From: GCA-2731375 sp046582635
Lineage (GTDB): Bacteria; Pseudomonadota; Alphaproteobacteria; GCA-2731375
Length of the DNA stretch: 59,973 nt
Direction of reading: 5' to 3'
Assembly (NCBI GenBank): GCA_046582635.1
Contig: JAYGEA010000128.1
Span: 1 to 59,973, forward strand
A program made the position numbers and the translations under genes. The notes beneath the pieces are model-generated. The model was not told the origin of the DNA. It ran no database searches and saw only the letters and a program-made list of their open reading frames with translations. Below are positions 17,630-26,546 of the stretch, in pieces (position 1 is the stretch's first letter; every line of letters begins with the position of its first letter).

Positions 17630-17821
17630 TAATTTTCGTAAATGATGGTTCCGCCGGCTTTCTCCGACCTACGCTGGTCCTTGGCGGGCAATATATCCTA
17701 ATCAATGTCCAACCGTTTCCAATCCAGAATGGGCCTCTCCTGGCCCGCCTCGGGGACGTTGTCCAGCAGGTCACCTTCCAGATGGATCGTGGCAGTCCAC
17801 CTCGTCGTAAAATCTGCTCAT
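17630..17821 (-). pseudogene. Decayed short coding region, unidentified
   Basis: ATG 17821 opens MSRFYDEVDCHDPSGR and stops; the next frame continues LEGDLLDNVPEAGQERPILD to an in-frame TAG and then DILPAKDQRRSEKAGG and YENYRDRFWRNLN to a final stop. The peptide composition is protein-like, but one frameshift and one stop break it. I do not recognise the family. It lies directly downstream of the iron alcohol dehydrogenase gene. Confidence 0.3.
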
Positions 17822-17847
17822 GACTGGTTCCGCTCGAAAGGGGCCTC

Positions 17848-19017
17848 CTAAAATGCGGCGCGCAGGATTTCCATGATCTGATCGGGGGAGCGGATCTCCC
17901 GCGGGTTGGAATAGGTCCAGGAATCCAGCATGCAGTTTTCCGCCAGTTGCAGCAGTTGATCCTCGGTAATGTCCACGTCGCGCAGGGTCCGGGGCATGCC
18001 CAGGCCGGAAATCAGCTTGTCCAGGGCATCGCCGGCGGAGCCGCCCGGTTGCCCCAGCGCGGCGGCGATATCCGCCTGGCGGTTGGAATTGATGGCGGCG
18101 TTATAGTCCATCACGTACGGCAGCATGATGCAGGAAGTATAGCCGTGGGGTACATTCGCCGTGCCGCCCAAAATATGGCCAATGGCATGGCTGGCGCCCA
18201 GCCGGGTACCGGTGACGATGCCGGTCATGGAAATCCAGGCGCCCATGAGGCATTGCAGGCGGGCCTCCAAATCCGATGGGTCGGCCTTGACCCGGGCCAG
18301 CCCCGCGCTCAACAGGCGCAGGGCCTGCAGGGCGGCGCCGTCGGTATAGGCGTTGGCATCCAGGGAGCAATAGGTCTCCACCGCATGGTCCACGGCGCGA
18401 ATGCCCGTGGACAGCCACAGCCATTCCGGCGTGTAAATGGTGGCGGCGGGGTCCAGGATCACCAAAATGGGAATGATGCCCGGATGCATATAGCTTTGTT
18501 TCAGCTTCTCCACCGTGTTGGTAATCCCGGCGCGGGCATTGAATTCACCCCCCGACAGGGTGGTCGGCACGACGATCTGGCGTACCGTGGGCGCGTCGTA
18601 TTCGGGGCAATGGTGGTCGCCGTTTTCATCCACCACGGTGCGGAACGGCTCCAGCCCGGCGGCTTCGGAAATATTGTGTTGCAGACAAATGGTCACCGCC
18701 TTGCCGCCGTCCGTGGCCGAGCCGCCGCCGAAACTGACCAGCAGATCACAACCAGCCTCCCGCGCGGCGTTGGCGCAATCCACCACCGCCTCCCGTGGCG
18801 AGTGCGAAGGCATATGGTCCCAGCGCCCGGCGTACCGGGAACCCAGCGCCGCCGCCATTGTCTCGACCGCATCCGTGTCCCGATTTAAGGTGCCGCTGAC
18901 CAGCAGATAGACCCGTTCCGCGCCCAGGCGCTCGGCCTCGCCAGCTACCGCGCCCGCCGCCTCCTGTCCGAAGATGACCCGTTCCATGCCCGTAAAGACG
19001 ACTTCACCGCTTTGCAT
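17848..19017 (-). CDS. Iron-containing alcohol dehydrogenase (maleylacetate reductase-like)
   Basis: 389 aa group III metal-dependent dehydrogenase. The NAD-binding SFGGGSATDGGKAV is clear, and metal ligands lie in AVDHAVETYC, HAIGHILGG and VPHGYTSCIMLPYVM. Such enzymes reduce maleylacetate or oxidise small alcohols; substrate uncertain. It is the last gene of a minus-strand set with the M81, isochorismatase-like and LLM genes, 24 nt after the M81 gene, which suggests a shared catabolic role. Confidence 0.87.
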   Translation of the reverse strand: MQSGEVVFTGMERVIFGQEAAGAVAGEAERLGAERVYLLVSGTLNRDTDAVETMAAALGSRYAGRWDHMPSHSPREAVVDCANAAREAGCDLLVSFGGGSATDGGKAVTICLQHNISEAAGLEPFRTVVDENGDHHCPEYDAPTVRQIVVPTTLSGGEFNARAGITNTVEKLKQSYMHPGIIPILVILDPAATIYTPEWLWLSTGIRAVDHAVETYCSLDANAYTDGAALQALRLLSAGLARVKADPSDLEARLQCLMGAWISMTGIVTGTRLGASHAIGHILGGTANVPHGYTSCIMLPYVMDYNAAINSNRQADIAAALGQPGGSAGDALDKLISGLGMPRTLRDVDITEDQLLQLAENCMLDSWTYSNPREIRSPDQIMEILRAAF

Positions 19018-19041
19018 ATTATGTTTCCTATCTTTCGTCCG

Positions 19042-20532
19042 CTATGACGGATTGGGATCGTTGATCTTGTCCAGGGGGAAGATCGGCCGGCGCACGTTCT
19101 TGAAATCCAGCATGTCATAGTCCGAGGTGCAAACCCCGACGCCGGCACATTCGATCACCTGTTTCGCTACCTCGCCAAAGCCGGCGCGATAATGAATGCG
19201 GCTTTTCAACATCAGGTACTTTTTCTTCAACGGATCAATCCCGAGGCTGAGGAAGCAATTCAGATCGTTGGGTTCCTGATGCCGGCTGATCACCACGATT
19301 TCCACCTTGCCGGTGTCCAGCACCACGGTCGGGCCCATGTCCTGCAAGATACCGGTCGCGGCCGGGCCTTGATTGCGGAACTGGCCGTTGGAAATAATCT
19401 TCACAATACCGGTCACCTGGCGCGGTTCGCCCTGGCGATCGATCGAGGGCATATCAATCTTGCCGCCCAGATTTATGGTGACCTGGGCGCCCACGCCGGC
19501 CGCAATCATCTCCCGCACGGCGCCGGGATCATGGATGGCGAAGGCGGCGACGTCCTCCAACCCCGCATCCAGCACCCCGCCCAGCACCGCCATGGTATCC
19601 ATGGTGCCGCCCGATGCGGCGTTGTCGTAATGGTCCAGCACCACGACGGGGCCTTCTGTGGCCGCCTTGGCCCGGGCCAGGGAGTCTTCCAAGGGTTCGA
19701 TCTGATAGACGAAGGCTTCCCGTTCGTTCCAGGCAAAATCCAGCAGCTCGTCGCGATAGCGTTCGGCCAGCGCGGGGTCATTGTCCGTCACCACCACCGC
19801 CGACAGACCGGCGTTGTGGATGTCGGCATGGGGGAAGCCAACGAACAAGGTGGCGATCAGGGCGCCCTCGGCCTCCATGCGCTTGGTCATCTCCTGCAGA
19901 TCCTTGTTGGGGAAATTGGCCGTGCCCTGGCGCATCACGTGGGGCAGCATGGGCCGGTTGCCCCAGGCCATGGTGGGGATGCTCCGGCCCGCCAGCATCT
20001 CGAACAACGGCCGCCCCGTGCGTTCGGCGGTCTCGTAATTGTCAATATGGGGATAGGTCTGAAAGCCGCCGATCACCGTGGCGTTGTCGGCGATGGCGTC
20101 ATACATGTTGGTGTGCATGTCGAGGGAGACCGCCATGGGGGTATGGGGCGCAATCTTGCGGATATTGGCCAGCAGGGTGCCCTCTCCATCGTCGGAGCTT
20201 TCGGTCACCATAGCGCCATGCAGATCCAACAGAATGGCATCGCACCCGTCCTCGATGGCCGAGAGAATGCGCGCGGTGATGTAGGCATAGGCGTCGTCCT
20301 GCACGGGGCCGGAGGGGGGCGCATTGGCGGCGATGGGAAAGACCATCTCGGCGCCGGCTTCCTCCGCCAAATCGATAAAGGCGCCGACGCCGCTGTTGGT
20401 GCCCTTGAAGGCGTCATAGACCTCTTGCCCTTCATAGGGCAGGGGCTGCGCCTTGGCAAAGCGTTCGATGGGTGTGGGCACCGGGGAAAAGGTGTTGGTT
20501 TCGTGCTTCATCATGGCGATGACGACGCGCAT
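19042..20532 (-). CDS. M81-family metallopeptidase (MlrC-like)
   Basis: 496 aa. It has the MlrC N-terminal signature MKHETNTFSPVPTP, DLHGAMV, a second-domain HDPGAV, and the C-terminal GVCTSDYDMLDFKN. The family founder, microcystinase C, opens linear microcystin products, but most members lie in amide or hydantoin catabolic clusters with unknown substrates. I start at ATG 20532 because GGAGG lies 6 nt before it; two ATGs 15-21 nt upstream have no ribosome site. It lies between the isochorismatase-like and alcohol dehydrogenase genes on the same strand. Confidence 0.87.
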   Translation of the reverse strand: MRVVIAMMKHETNTFSPVPTPIERFAKAQPLPYEGQEVYDAFKGTNSGVGAFIDLAEEAGAEMVFPIAANAPPSGPVQDDAYAYITARILSAIEDGCDAILLDLHGAMVTESSDDGEGTLLANIRKIAPHTPMAVSLDMHTNMYDAIADNATVIGGFQTYPHIDNYETAERTGRPLFEMLAGRSIPTMAWGNRPMLPHVMRQGTANFPNKDLQEMTKRMEAEGALIATLFVGFPHADIHNAGLSAVVVTDNDPALAERYRDELLDFAWNEREAFVYQIEPLEDSLARAKAATEGPVVVLDHYDNAASGGTMDTMAVLGGVLDAGLEDVAAFAIHDPGAVREMIAAGVGAQVTINLGGKIDMPSIDRQGEPRQVTGIVKIISNGQFRNQGPAATGILQDMGPTVVLDTGKVEIVVISRHQEPNDLNCFLSLGIDPLKKKYLMLKSRIHYRAGFGEVAKQVIECAGVGVCTSDYDMLDFKNVRRPIFPLDKINDPNPS

Positions 20533-20638
20533 GGCTGCCTCCTTCATTATCAATTATTGCGGCGTAGGCTGGCAGAGCGCCGGGGCGGTGGCAAGTATGA
20601 TGTTGGGCATTATGTCGGGAGGTTCGCCGTCGCCGCGA

Positions 20639-21370
20639 TCAGACCTCCATGCGTTGCGCCAGCAGACGCAGCACCTCGTCGGTTTGGCGGACAAAACCAT
20701 AGGCGCCTTGCAGCGACAATGTCGTGGCGTCCTGGAGGTCTTGGGAAAAGGTCGCCGTGCCGTCGTCCACCAATATGACCCGATAGCCCCTGTCGGTGGC
20801 ATCACGCATGGTGGTTTCGACGCAACGGTTGGTCACCACCCCGCCCAGCACCAACGTCTCGATACCCAGATTGCGCAAGGTGGCATCCAGGCCGGTGGAG
20901 GCAAAGGCGCCGTAGGTGGTTTTATTGATGACGATCTCATCCGCCAAGGGTTCCAAAACCTCGACCATGCGTGCCCAGGGATCTGTCCTGGCGGGCAGTG
21001 CCGGTTCGCCGATTTGTTCCCGCGCCTGGTCATTCATGCGCTTGAAAGCCGGCGCCCAATCGCCGCCGTCGGCGCATTCGGAAGCGACGGTGGTAAAGAT
21101 CACCCGATGTTTGCCGGCGCGAAAGACATCCAGCAAGCGCTTCAAGTTGGGTTCCACCATGGACTTCGAGCGTTCCTGAAGATATTCCCCCAGACCTGAT
21201 GTCCGCCGATCTATCATCCGCGAAAAGGGCGATTGGGGATTGATGAAGTATTCCTGCATATCGATGATTAACAGGGCGGTCTTGGCGAGATCGAATTCCA
21301 CCGGCAGATTGTTTAGTTTGTTCTGGGCGGCGATATATCTTTCATGGGCCGCCGTTATGCCTTTGCTCAT
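20639..21370 (-). CDS. Cysteine hydrolase, isochorismatase family
   Basis: 243 aa. The catalytic triad is visible as Asp37 in LLIIDMQEYF, Lys in INKTTYGAF and Cys in GVVTNRCVETT. The family hydrolyses amides such as N-carbamoyl compounds, ureidoacrylate and nicotinamide. A VTNRCVE signature with an N-terminal extension of about 30 aa fits the carbamoyl/amide-hydrolysing branch rather than isochorismatase itself. It lies 26 nt after the LLM gene on the same strand. Confidence 0.87.
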   Translation of the reverse strand: MSKGITAAHERYIAAQNKLNNLPVEFDLAKTALLIIDMQEYFINPQSPFSRMIDRRTSGLGEYLQERSKSMVEPNLKRLLDVFRAGKHRVIFTTVASECADGGDWAPAFKRMNDQAREQIGEPALPARTDPWARMVEVLEPLADEIVINKTTYGAFASTGLDATLRNLGIETLVLGGVVTNRCVETTMRDATDRGYRVILVDDGTATFSQDLQDATTLSLQGAYGFVRQTDEVLRLLAQRMEV

Positions 21371-21396
21371 GCTTTCAACTCCAATAGTAAATTTAG

Positions 21397-22440
21397 CTAT
21401 GTCGCGCCATAGCCCTTGAAGGCCACGGGGATGCGCTGGATATCCTGGATCACCTCCGCCGGCAGGCTGCCGCGCAGCTCGGACGAGGCGCTGTCCGATA
21501 CCGTATCGGAGATACCGCCGAAGCGTTCGGCAACGGCGCCGGCAATCTCGTCATGGCGGCCGACGGCGGCAAACAGGCGGACCACGTCGTCGGAGATTTC
21601 CCCTGTCATCTTGTCCCATTGATCGGTCTTGGACATGTGGTTCAGTTTGTGACCCAGGTCGAGCAGGTCATGCTGTTCCAGCACCGGCCAGTAGGCCCGG
21701 GTGGAGCCGTAGAAGCCAACCCGCATGCGGACCCATTCCACCACTTTGTCCACGGTTTCGTCGTCCGGGCCGGTGGCGATAAAGCCGCCGCCCGAGATCT
21801 CGAAGTTTTCCCGGCGCCGCCCGACGCTCTCGATGGCGCTGTCCAGACGGGGGATGACAATTTTTTCGAGATACTTGCGGGTACAAAAGGCGTGCAGGCG
21901 GGCGCCATCGTATTCCTGGCCGGCCACTTTCATCATGGCCGGCCCCACGGCGGCGACGGTGATGGGCGGTGGTGGAGAGGCAATGGCCTCCGGCGTGAAG
22001 TTGGGGGTCATCAGGGTAAAGCGGTAATGGGCGCCCTCGAAGTTCAGCGCTTCGCCGGTCTTCCAGTTGTTCCAGATGGCGCGCAGGGCCTGGGCGTATT
22101 CCCGCAGGCGCGGTGCCGGTGGGGTCCAGGGGGCGGAAAAGCGCCGCTCGTTATGGCCCTTGACCTGGCTGCCGATGCCGAGGACAAAACGCCCGCCCGA
22201 GGCAGCCTGCAGATCCCAGCCGATGTTGGCCACGGTCATGGGACTGCGGGCGAAGGCGATGGCGATGCCGGTCGAGAGCTGCAGCCGCTCGCTGTTGATG
22301 GCGGCGACGCCCAGGGGCATGAAGGGATCGTGGCGGTTTTCCAATGTTGTGACGCCGTCATAGCCCTTGGCCTCGATGGCGCGGACCGCGTCGGGCACCT
22401 GGGCAAGGTTGTGTTGTGGAATGGTTGTCATCACCCGCAT
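21397..22440 (-). CDS. LLM-class flavin/F420-dependent oxidoreductase
   Basis: 347 aa luciferase-like TIM barrel: TGIAIAFARSPMTVAN, GRFVLGIGSQVKGHNERRF and PITVAAVGPAMMKVAG. The length and the last third (VFGG-type end replaced by a longer helical tail) fit the TIGR03617-type branch. Whether FMN or F420 is used cannot be decided from sequence. ATG 22440 has GGGAGG 8 nt upstream and is preferred over an upstream frame reaching 22491. It heads a four-gene minus-strand set and faces another LLM gene across a 169 bp divergent region. Confidence 0.85.
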   Translation of the reverse strand: MRVMTTIPQHNLAQVPDAVRAIEAKGYDGVTTLENRHDPFMPLGVAAINSERLQLSTGIAIAFARSPMTVANIGWDLQAASGGRFVLGIGSQVKGHNERRFSAPWTPPAPRLREYAQALRAIWNNWKTGEALNFEGAHYRFTLMTPNFTPEAIASPPPPITVAAVGPAMMKVAGQEYDGARLHAFCTRKYLEKIVIPRLDSAIESVGRRRENFEISGGGFIATGPDDETVDKVVEWVRMRVGFYGSTRAYWPVLEQHDLLDLGHKLNHMSKTDQWDKMTGEISDDVVRLFAAVGRHDEIAGAVAERFGGISDTVSDSASSELRGSLPAEVIQDIQRIPVAFKGYGAT

Positions 22441-22609
22441 GGGGCATCCTCCCGTTGTTTTTTTTATCAGCCGCTCGGTCGCTTGTCCCATCTGGTGCTC
22501 CTTCGGGTCCCAGCCTAAAGGCGTCCGCGTGGTCCGGCAAGATTGCTTGTAGCGCCCTGGCCCCCTTCGCCGCTATGGTGGATAAAACCAGATCTTGAGG
22601 AGAGACCAC

Positions 22610-23566
22610 ATGAGCATTGGCGCGGGCGTTGGCCTGTCCACCTATCCGTTTTCCAGCATCGACGGCTTCTGGGCCTGGGTGCAAATGTGCGAGGAAGGCG
22701 CGGTGGATTCCATCTGGCAGACCGATACCCTGGTCTCCAAGGAACCCATGCTGGAATGCATGACCACCATGGCGGCCCTGGCGGGTGCCACCAAAAAGCT
22801 GAAATTCGGCATGAACGTAGCCTCGGTCGCGTTGCGCAATCCCCTGGTCCTGGCCAAGCAATGCGCCACCATCGATGTGCTCAGCAATGGCCGCTTGCTG
22901 CCCGCCTTTGGCATTGGCAGTACTTTTTCGGCCGATTGGCGCACCACCGGCACCCCCACCAAGCGCCGGGGCAAGCGCACGGACGAGGGCCTGGAGATCA
23001 TTTCGCGTCTGTGGAAGGGCGAGGAAGTCACCCTGGATGGTGAATTCTTTCAATATGACGGCGTGCGTATTTCCCCCTTGCCGGCGCAGGCGGAGCTGCC
23101 GTTGTGGATCGGCGGCTCGTCCGACGCGGCGATCCGGCGCACGGTGAAATACGGCACCGGCTGGCAGGCCTCGTTCGAAAATCCCGAACAGGCCGGGATC
23201 ACGGTCGAGAAGATCAAACAGGGCATGCGGGCGGCGGGCCGTGATTTCGAGGAGGATCATTTCGGCACGGGCATCAACTATCGTTTCGGCAAATGGGATG
23301 ACGACGTGGTGGTCCGCGCCGCGAAACGGTTCGAGCGGGTCGGCGGGCGCAATTCCCGCGACAGCTTTGCCGTCGGCGGGGCGGCGGAACTGTTGGACAA
23401 AATCCGTGCCTTTGCCGATGCCGGCCTGCCAAAACTGATCCTCCGCCCGCTGGCGGCGAACGATACGGACACCATTCGCCAGACCCAATTGATGATCGAC
23501 GAAATCCAACCCGAAATCGCCGCCATGAATAGCGCCGAAAAAGCCAAATTGGCCGCGCAGGCGTAA
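22610..23566 (+). CDS. LLM-class flavin/F420-dependent oxidoreductase
   Basis: 318 aa luciferase-like protein, with VASVALRNPLVLAKQCATID, GRLLPAFGIGS and PLWIGGSSDAAIRRTV typical of the family. GAGGAGAG precedes ATG 22610; a TTG 15 nt further upstream is in frame but overlaps that ribosome site. It is divergent from another LLM gene, to which it is only distantly similar. Substrate unknown. Confidence 0.85.
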   Translation: MSIGAGVGLSTYPFSSIDGFWAWVQMCEEGAVDSIWQTDTLVSKEPMLECMTTMAALAGATKKLKFGMNVASVALRNPLVLAKQCATIDVLSNGRLLPAFGIGSTFSADWRTTGTPTKRRGKRTDEGLEIISRLWKGEEVTLDGEFFQYDGVRISPLPAQAELPLWIGGSSDAAIRRTVKYGTGWQASFENPEQAGITVEKIKQGMRAAGRDFEEDHFGTGINYRFGKWDDDVVVRAAKRFERVGGRNSRDSFAVGGAAELLDKIRAFADAGLPKLILRPLAANDTDTIRQTQLMIDEIQPEIAAMNSAEKAKLAAQA

Positions 23567-23583
23567 GAATTAGCGCGGCAATG

Positions 23584-23680
23584 GATTCAATACGTTGACG
23601 TAATACTTATATCAATCGATACCTGTAAATAATAGCAGATATACTGCAGTTATATAAATATTACGTCACCGTATTGAATC
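23584..23680. repeat. Dispersed inverted-repeat element, copy 2
   Basis: The longest copy, 97 bp. Both ends read GATTCAATACG, then (G/T)TGACGTAATA and TTATAT when read inward, giving inverted repeats of about 28 bp with two mismatches. The 40-odd bp interior is AT-rich and unlike the other copies. It lies between two genes transcribed in the same direction. Confidence 0.8.
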
Positions 23681-23716
23681 TAAAAAGACCACACGCAAAT
23701 TTTTGAGGAGATATGA

Positions 23717-24817
23717 ATGTCGTTGAGAGTTGAGGCCGGGCAGTTGCAGGCCCTGATCGCGGAAATATTCGAGCGCGGGGGCTGCATGCCGGATGAGGCC
23801 GAGCGGATTGCCATGCGCCTGTTAGGGGCCAATCTGACCGGGCATGACAGCCACGGCGTGCTGCGCACCTCGCGCTATATCGATTGGTTGAAGCGCGGGT
23901 TGTTTTATGCCGGGCGCAGGGTGCATATCGGCTTTGACAGCGACGCCCTGTGCATCCTGGACGGCCAATACGGTTTCGGCCAGACCATCGGCGAACAGGC
24001 GGTGCGGTTGGGTATGGACAAGGCGGCGAAAAGCGGCGCCGCCGTCGTGGCGTTGAACAATGCGGGCCATTTGGGCCGCATCGGTGATTGGGCCGAAATG
24101 GCGGCGGCGGAAGGCTTTGTCTCAATCCATTTCGTCAATGCGCGGGGCTCCGTCCTGGTGGCGCCTTTTGGCGGCACCGAGCCGCGTTTCTCCACCGCGC
24201 CGTTCTGCGTCGGAGTGCCTAGGGGCGATGATCCGCCCGTGGTGCTGGATTTCGCCACCTCCGTGGTGGCCGAGGGCAAGGTGCTGGTCGCCCACAAGGG
24301 CGGCAAAGCATTGCCCGAGGGCGCCTTGATTGACGAAAACGGCACCCTGTCGACGGACCCGGCGGTGCTGTATGGCACCGCCGGCCCCGACGCCCCGCCG
24401 AACGAACGCAACGGCTTCGGCGCCATCCGGGCCATGGGCGATCACAAGGGATCGGGCCTGGCATTTATCTGCGAACTGCTGGGCGGCTCGTTGACCGGCA
24501 ACCGGGCGACGGGCATCGCCAACGAACATTTTGCCAACGGCATGCTGTCGATCTATCTCTCGGTCGAGGTCTTTGATCGGGGCGGTGGTTTCGCCGACGA
24601 TATCACCCGTTACATCGATTTCGTAAAAAGCGCCAAGCCCTCCGACCCGGACCAACCGATCCTGGTGCCGGGCGACAAGGAACGCGCGGTCAAGGCCGAA
24701 CGCTTGGCCAACGGCGTGCCCCTGACCGAGGAAGCCTGGGACGATATCAAGGGCGCGGCCCGGCGCGTCGGCATGGAGCCTGACGACATCGACGAGATCG
24801 CGGCGCCGATGGCTTGA
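23717..24817 (+). CDS. Ldh2/malate-lactate dehydrogenase family oxidoreductase
   Basis: 366 aa. NNAGHLGRIGDWAEMAAAEG holds the catalytic His of the family, DSHGVLRTSRY and MGDHKGSGLAFICELLGG are further hallmarks. The family reduces 2-oxo acids with NAD(P)H (malate, lactate, ureidoglycolate, sulfolactate and delta-1-piperideine-2-carboxylate types); the exact substrate is open. GAGGAG lies 8 nt before the ATG. Copy 2 of the inverted repeat separates it from the LLM gene, so it may have its own promoter. Confidence 0.87.
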   Translation: MSLRVEAGQLQALIAEIFERGGCMPDEAERIAMRLLGANLTGHDSHGVLRTSRYIDWLKRGLFYAGRRVHIGFDSDALCILDGQYGFGQTIGEQAVRLGMDKAAKSGAAVVALNNAGHLGRIGDWAEMAAAEGFVSIHFVNARGSVLVAPFGGTEPRFSTAPFCVGVPRGDDPPVVLDFATSVVAEGKVLVAHKGGKALPEGALIDENGTLSTDPAVLYGTAGPDAPPNERNGFGAIRAMGDHKGSGLAFICELLGGSLTGNRATGIANEHFANGMLSIYLSVEVFDRGGGFADDITRYIDFVKSAKPSDPDQPILVPGDKERAVKAERLANGVPLTEEAWDDIKGAARRVGMEPDDIDEIAAPMA

Positions 24818-24867
24818 AGGTTTGGGCTAACGGTTTGGCCTGAGGGATTGGCCCGAGGGACTATCCT

Positions 24868-26519
24868 TTACGCCGCCGCGTTTTGCCGGCAATAGCACGA
24901 CGCCTTGACCTCTACCTCCGAACGCGCCATGGCCTGATCCAGGGCCTGTTTGATCAACAGAGCCTCGGTGGTTTCGCCGCGCCGGGTCAGGCATTCGTGC
25001 AGGCCATGCAGGCTCCACAGGTTGTTGGGATGCTGGCAGGCCCGGCTGAGGCTCTGGTCCAGGCCCAGATCGGCGCGGTAGACCGCCTCCGCTTCCTCTG
25101 CCTGACCCTGTTCCAACAGCAGGGCGCCCAGGGCATGGCGGGTCGGCTGCATCCAGCCCCAGGGTTCGTCATAGGGCAGGTTGTCGTCCAGTTCCACCGA
25201 GCGGCGCAGGTGGTCGAAGGCCACCTCGACATTGCCCTTGCGGTATTCCAACTCGCCCTCAAGCATGGCGGCGGCAATTTCCAACAGGTCAACCACGACG
25301 TTGTTGTGCACCCGCCGGGTGTCGGGCACCGCTGCCTTGGCCGTCATGAAGGCATCCCGTTCCGCCTCCGCTGCCGCCACATTGCCGGAGGCTGAGTGGG
25401 CCACGGACTTGGCATAGCGCATCATGGCGGTGGTGACGCAATAGAGCACCGGGTCATCGGGCATGTCTTGATCAATGATCTCCTGCCATTTGCCGAACCG
25501 CACCATGACGTGCTGCTTCATGGAGAGGTAACCCTCGATAAAATCCGCCATGGGCGGGGAGGGATGCGCAACAGATCTTCCGGCGTGGTATCGATAATCT
25601 CCTGCGCGGCCTTGATGGCGGGCGTGTATTGGCCCAGGAACATGGCGCCGTAGATGGCGAAATGATGGTCGTGGGTGCGGTACATGGCATAGACGTTCAT
25701 GGCGCCTTCCTTGGCCAGGAATTTCCGGTCGGCGGCAATGGCCTTTTGATTGTAGACCACCACGTCGCGGTATTGGCCGCACAGCACGTCGATATGGGTC
25801 GGCATGTGGATCAGATGGCCCGCGTCGGGAACCAGGTCGCGCAGGCAATCAGCGGCGCGCAGAGCCTTTTGCGGAAAGGGCGACATTTCCATGAGGTGGA
25901 TATAGAGGTGGAGCATGCCGGGATGCTCCCAAGCGGCGGGCAGCGCGGCGAAGGCCCGTTCCAAAACCCCCTGCGCCTCCAAGGTGCCCGCGCCCTTGGC
26001 GACGCCGCCGGTTTTCAGATCCCACATCTTCCAAGGCGTACGGTTCATGATCGCCTCGGCGAAAAGGGCGCAGACTTCCAAATCATCCGAATGGGCCGCG
26101 TGCACCTCCCGCATGGCATCGGCGTAATCATTATCCCAGCCCCGTTGATCGTCAATGGGGTCACGTTGGGGATAGCGGGCGGGCAGGGCGCGGATCAGGG
26201 CCTGTTCGACCTCCCCGGTCCCTGCGGCGTGGGACAGCGCCAACTGCGTGGCGTCATGGCTGGCGGCCAGCGCGGCCGTTTTTCCGGCCGGGTCCAACCG
26301 CACCCACGGCAGATTATAATTGGGGCCGGAGGCATAGGCGATGCCCCAATGGGCCATGGCGCAGGCGTCGTCATGTTCCAAGGCGCGTTGGAAACAGGCA
26401 ATAGCCTCGGCATGGTTATAGCCGTACATCCAGTTGATGCCCCGATCGAACCACAGTTGCGCCTCGGGAGATGTTGTCGTAATGGCGCGCTTGAACGGGC
26501 CGAGATCGTAATAGTCCAT
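24868..26519 (-). pseudogene. TPR-repeat protein, broken by one frameshift
   Basis: The first frame, from ATG 26519, gives 333 aa with TPR-like helices (WMYGYNHAEAIACFQRALEH; TLEAQGVLERAFAALP) and ends after EDLLRIPPRPW. The adjacent frame continues directly with MADFIEGYLSMKQHV and ends at 24868 after QHPNNLWSLHGLHECLTRRG. One base added or lost in the C-run near 25556-25563 (GGGG-A-GGG on the plus strand) would restore a protein of about 550 aa. It is the last gene of the hydantoin operon, 27 nt after hyuB. Function unknown; a run of G/C makes a sequencing error possible. Confidence 0.7.
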
Positions 26520-26546
26520 GTAATCCTCGCTACTGATACTGCGCGT

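Noticed and set aside
19192..20778. 528-codon plus-strand frame opposite the M81 gene
   Set aside because: His/Gly-rich shadow composition with no motif; the minus strand is a complete M81 protein.
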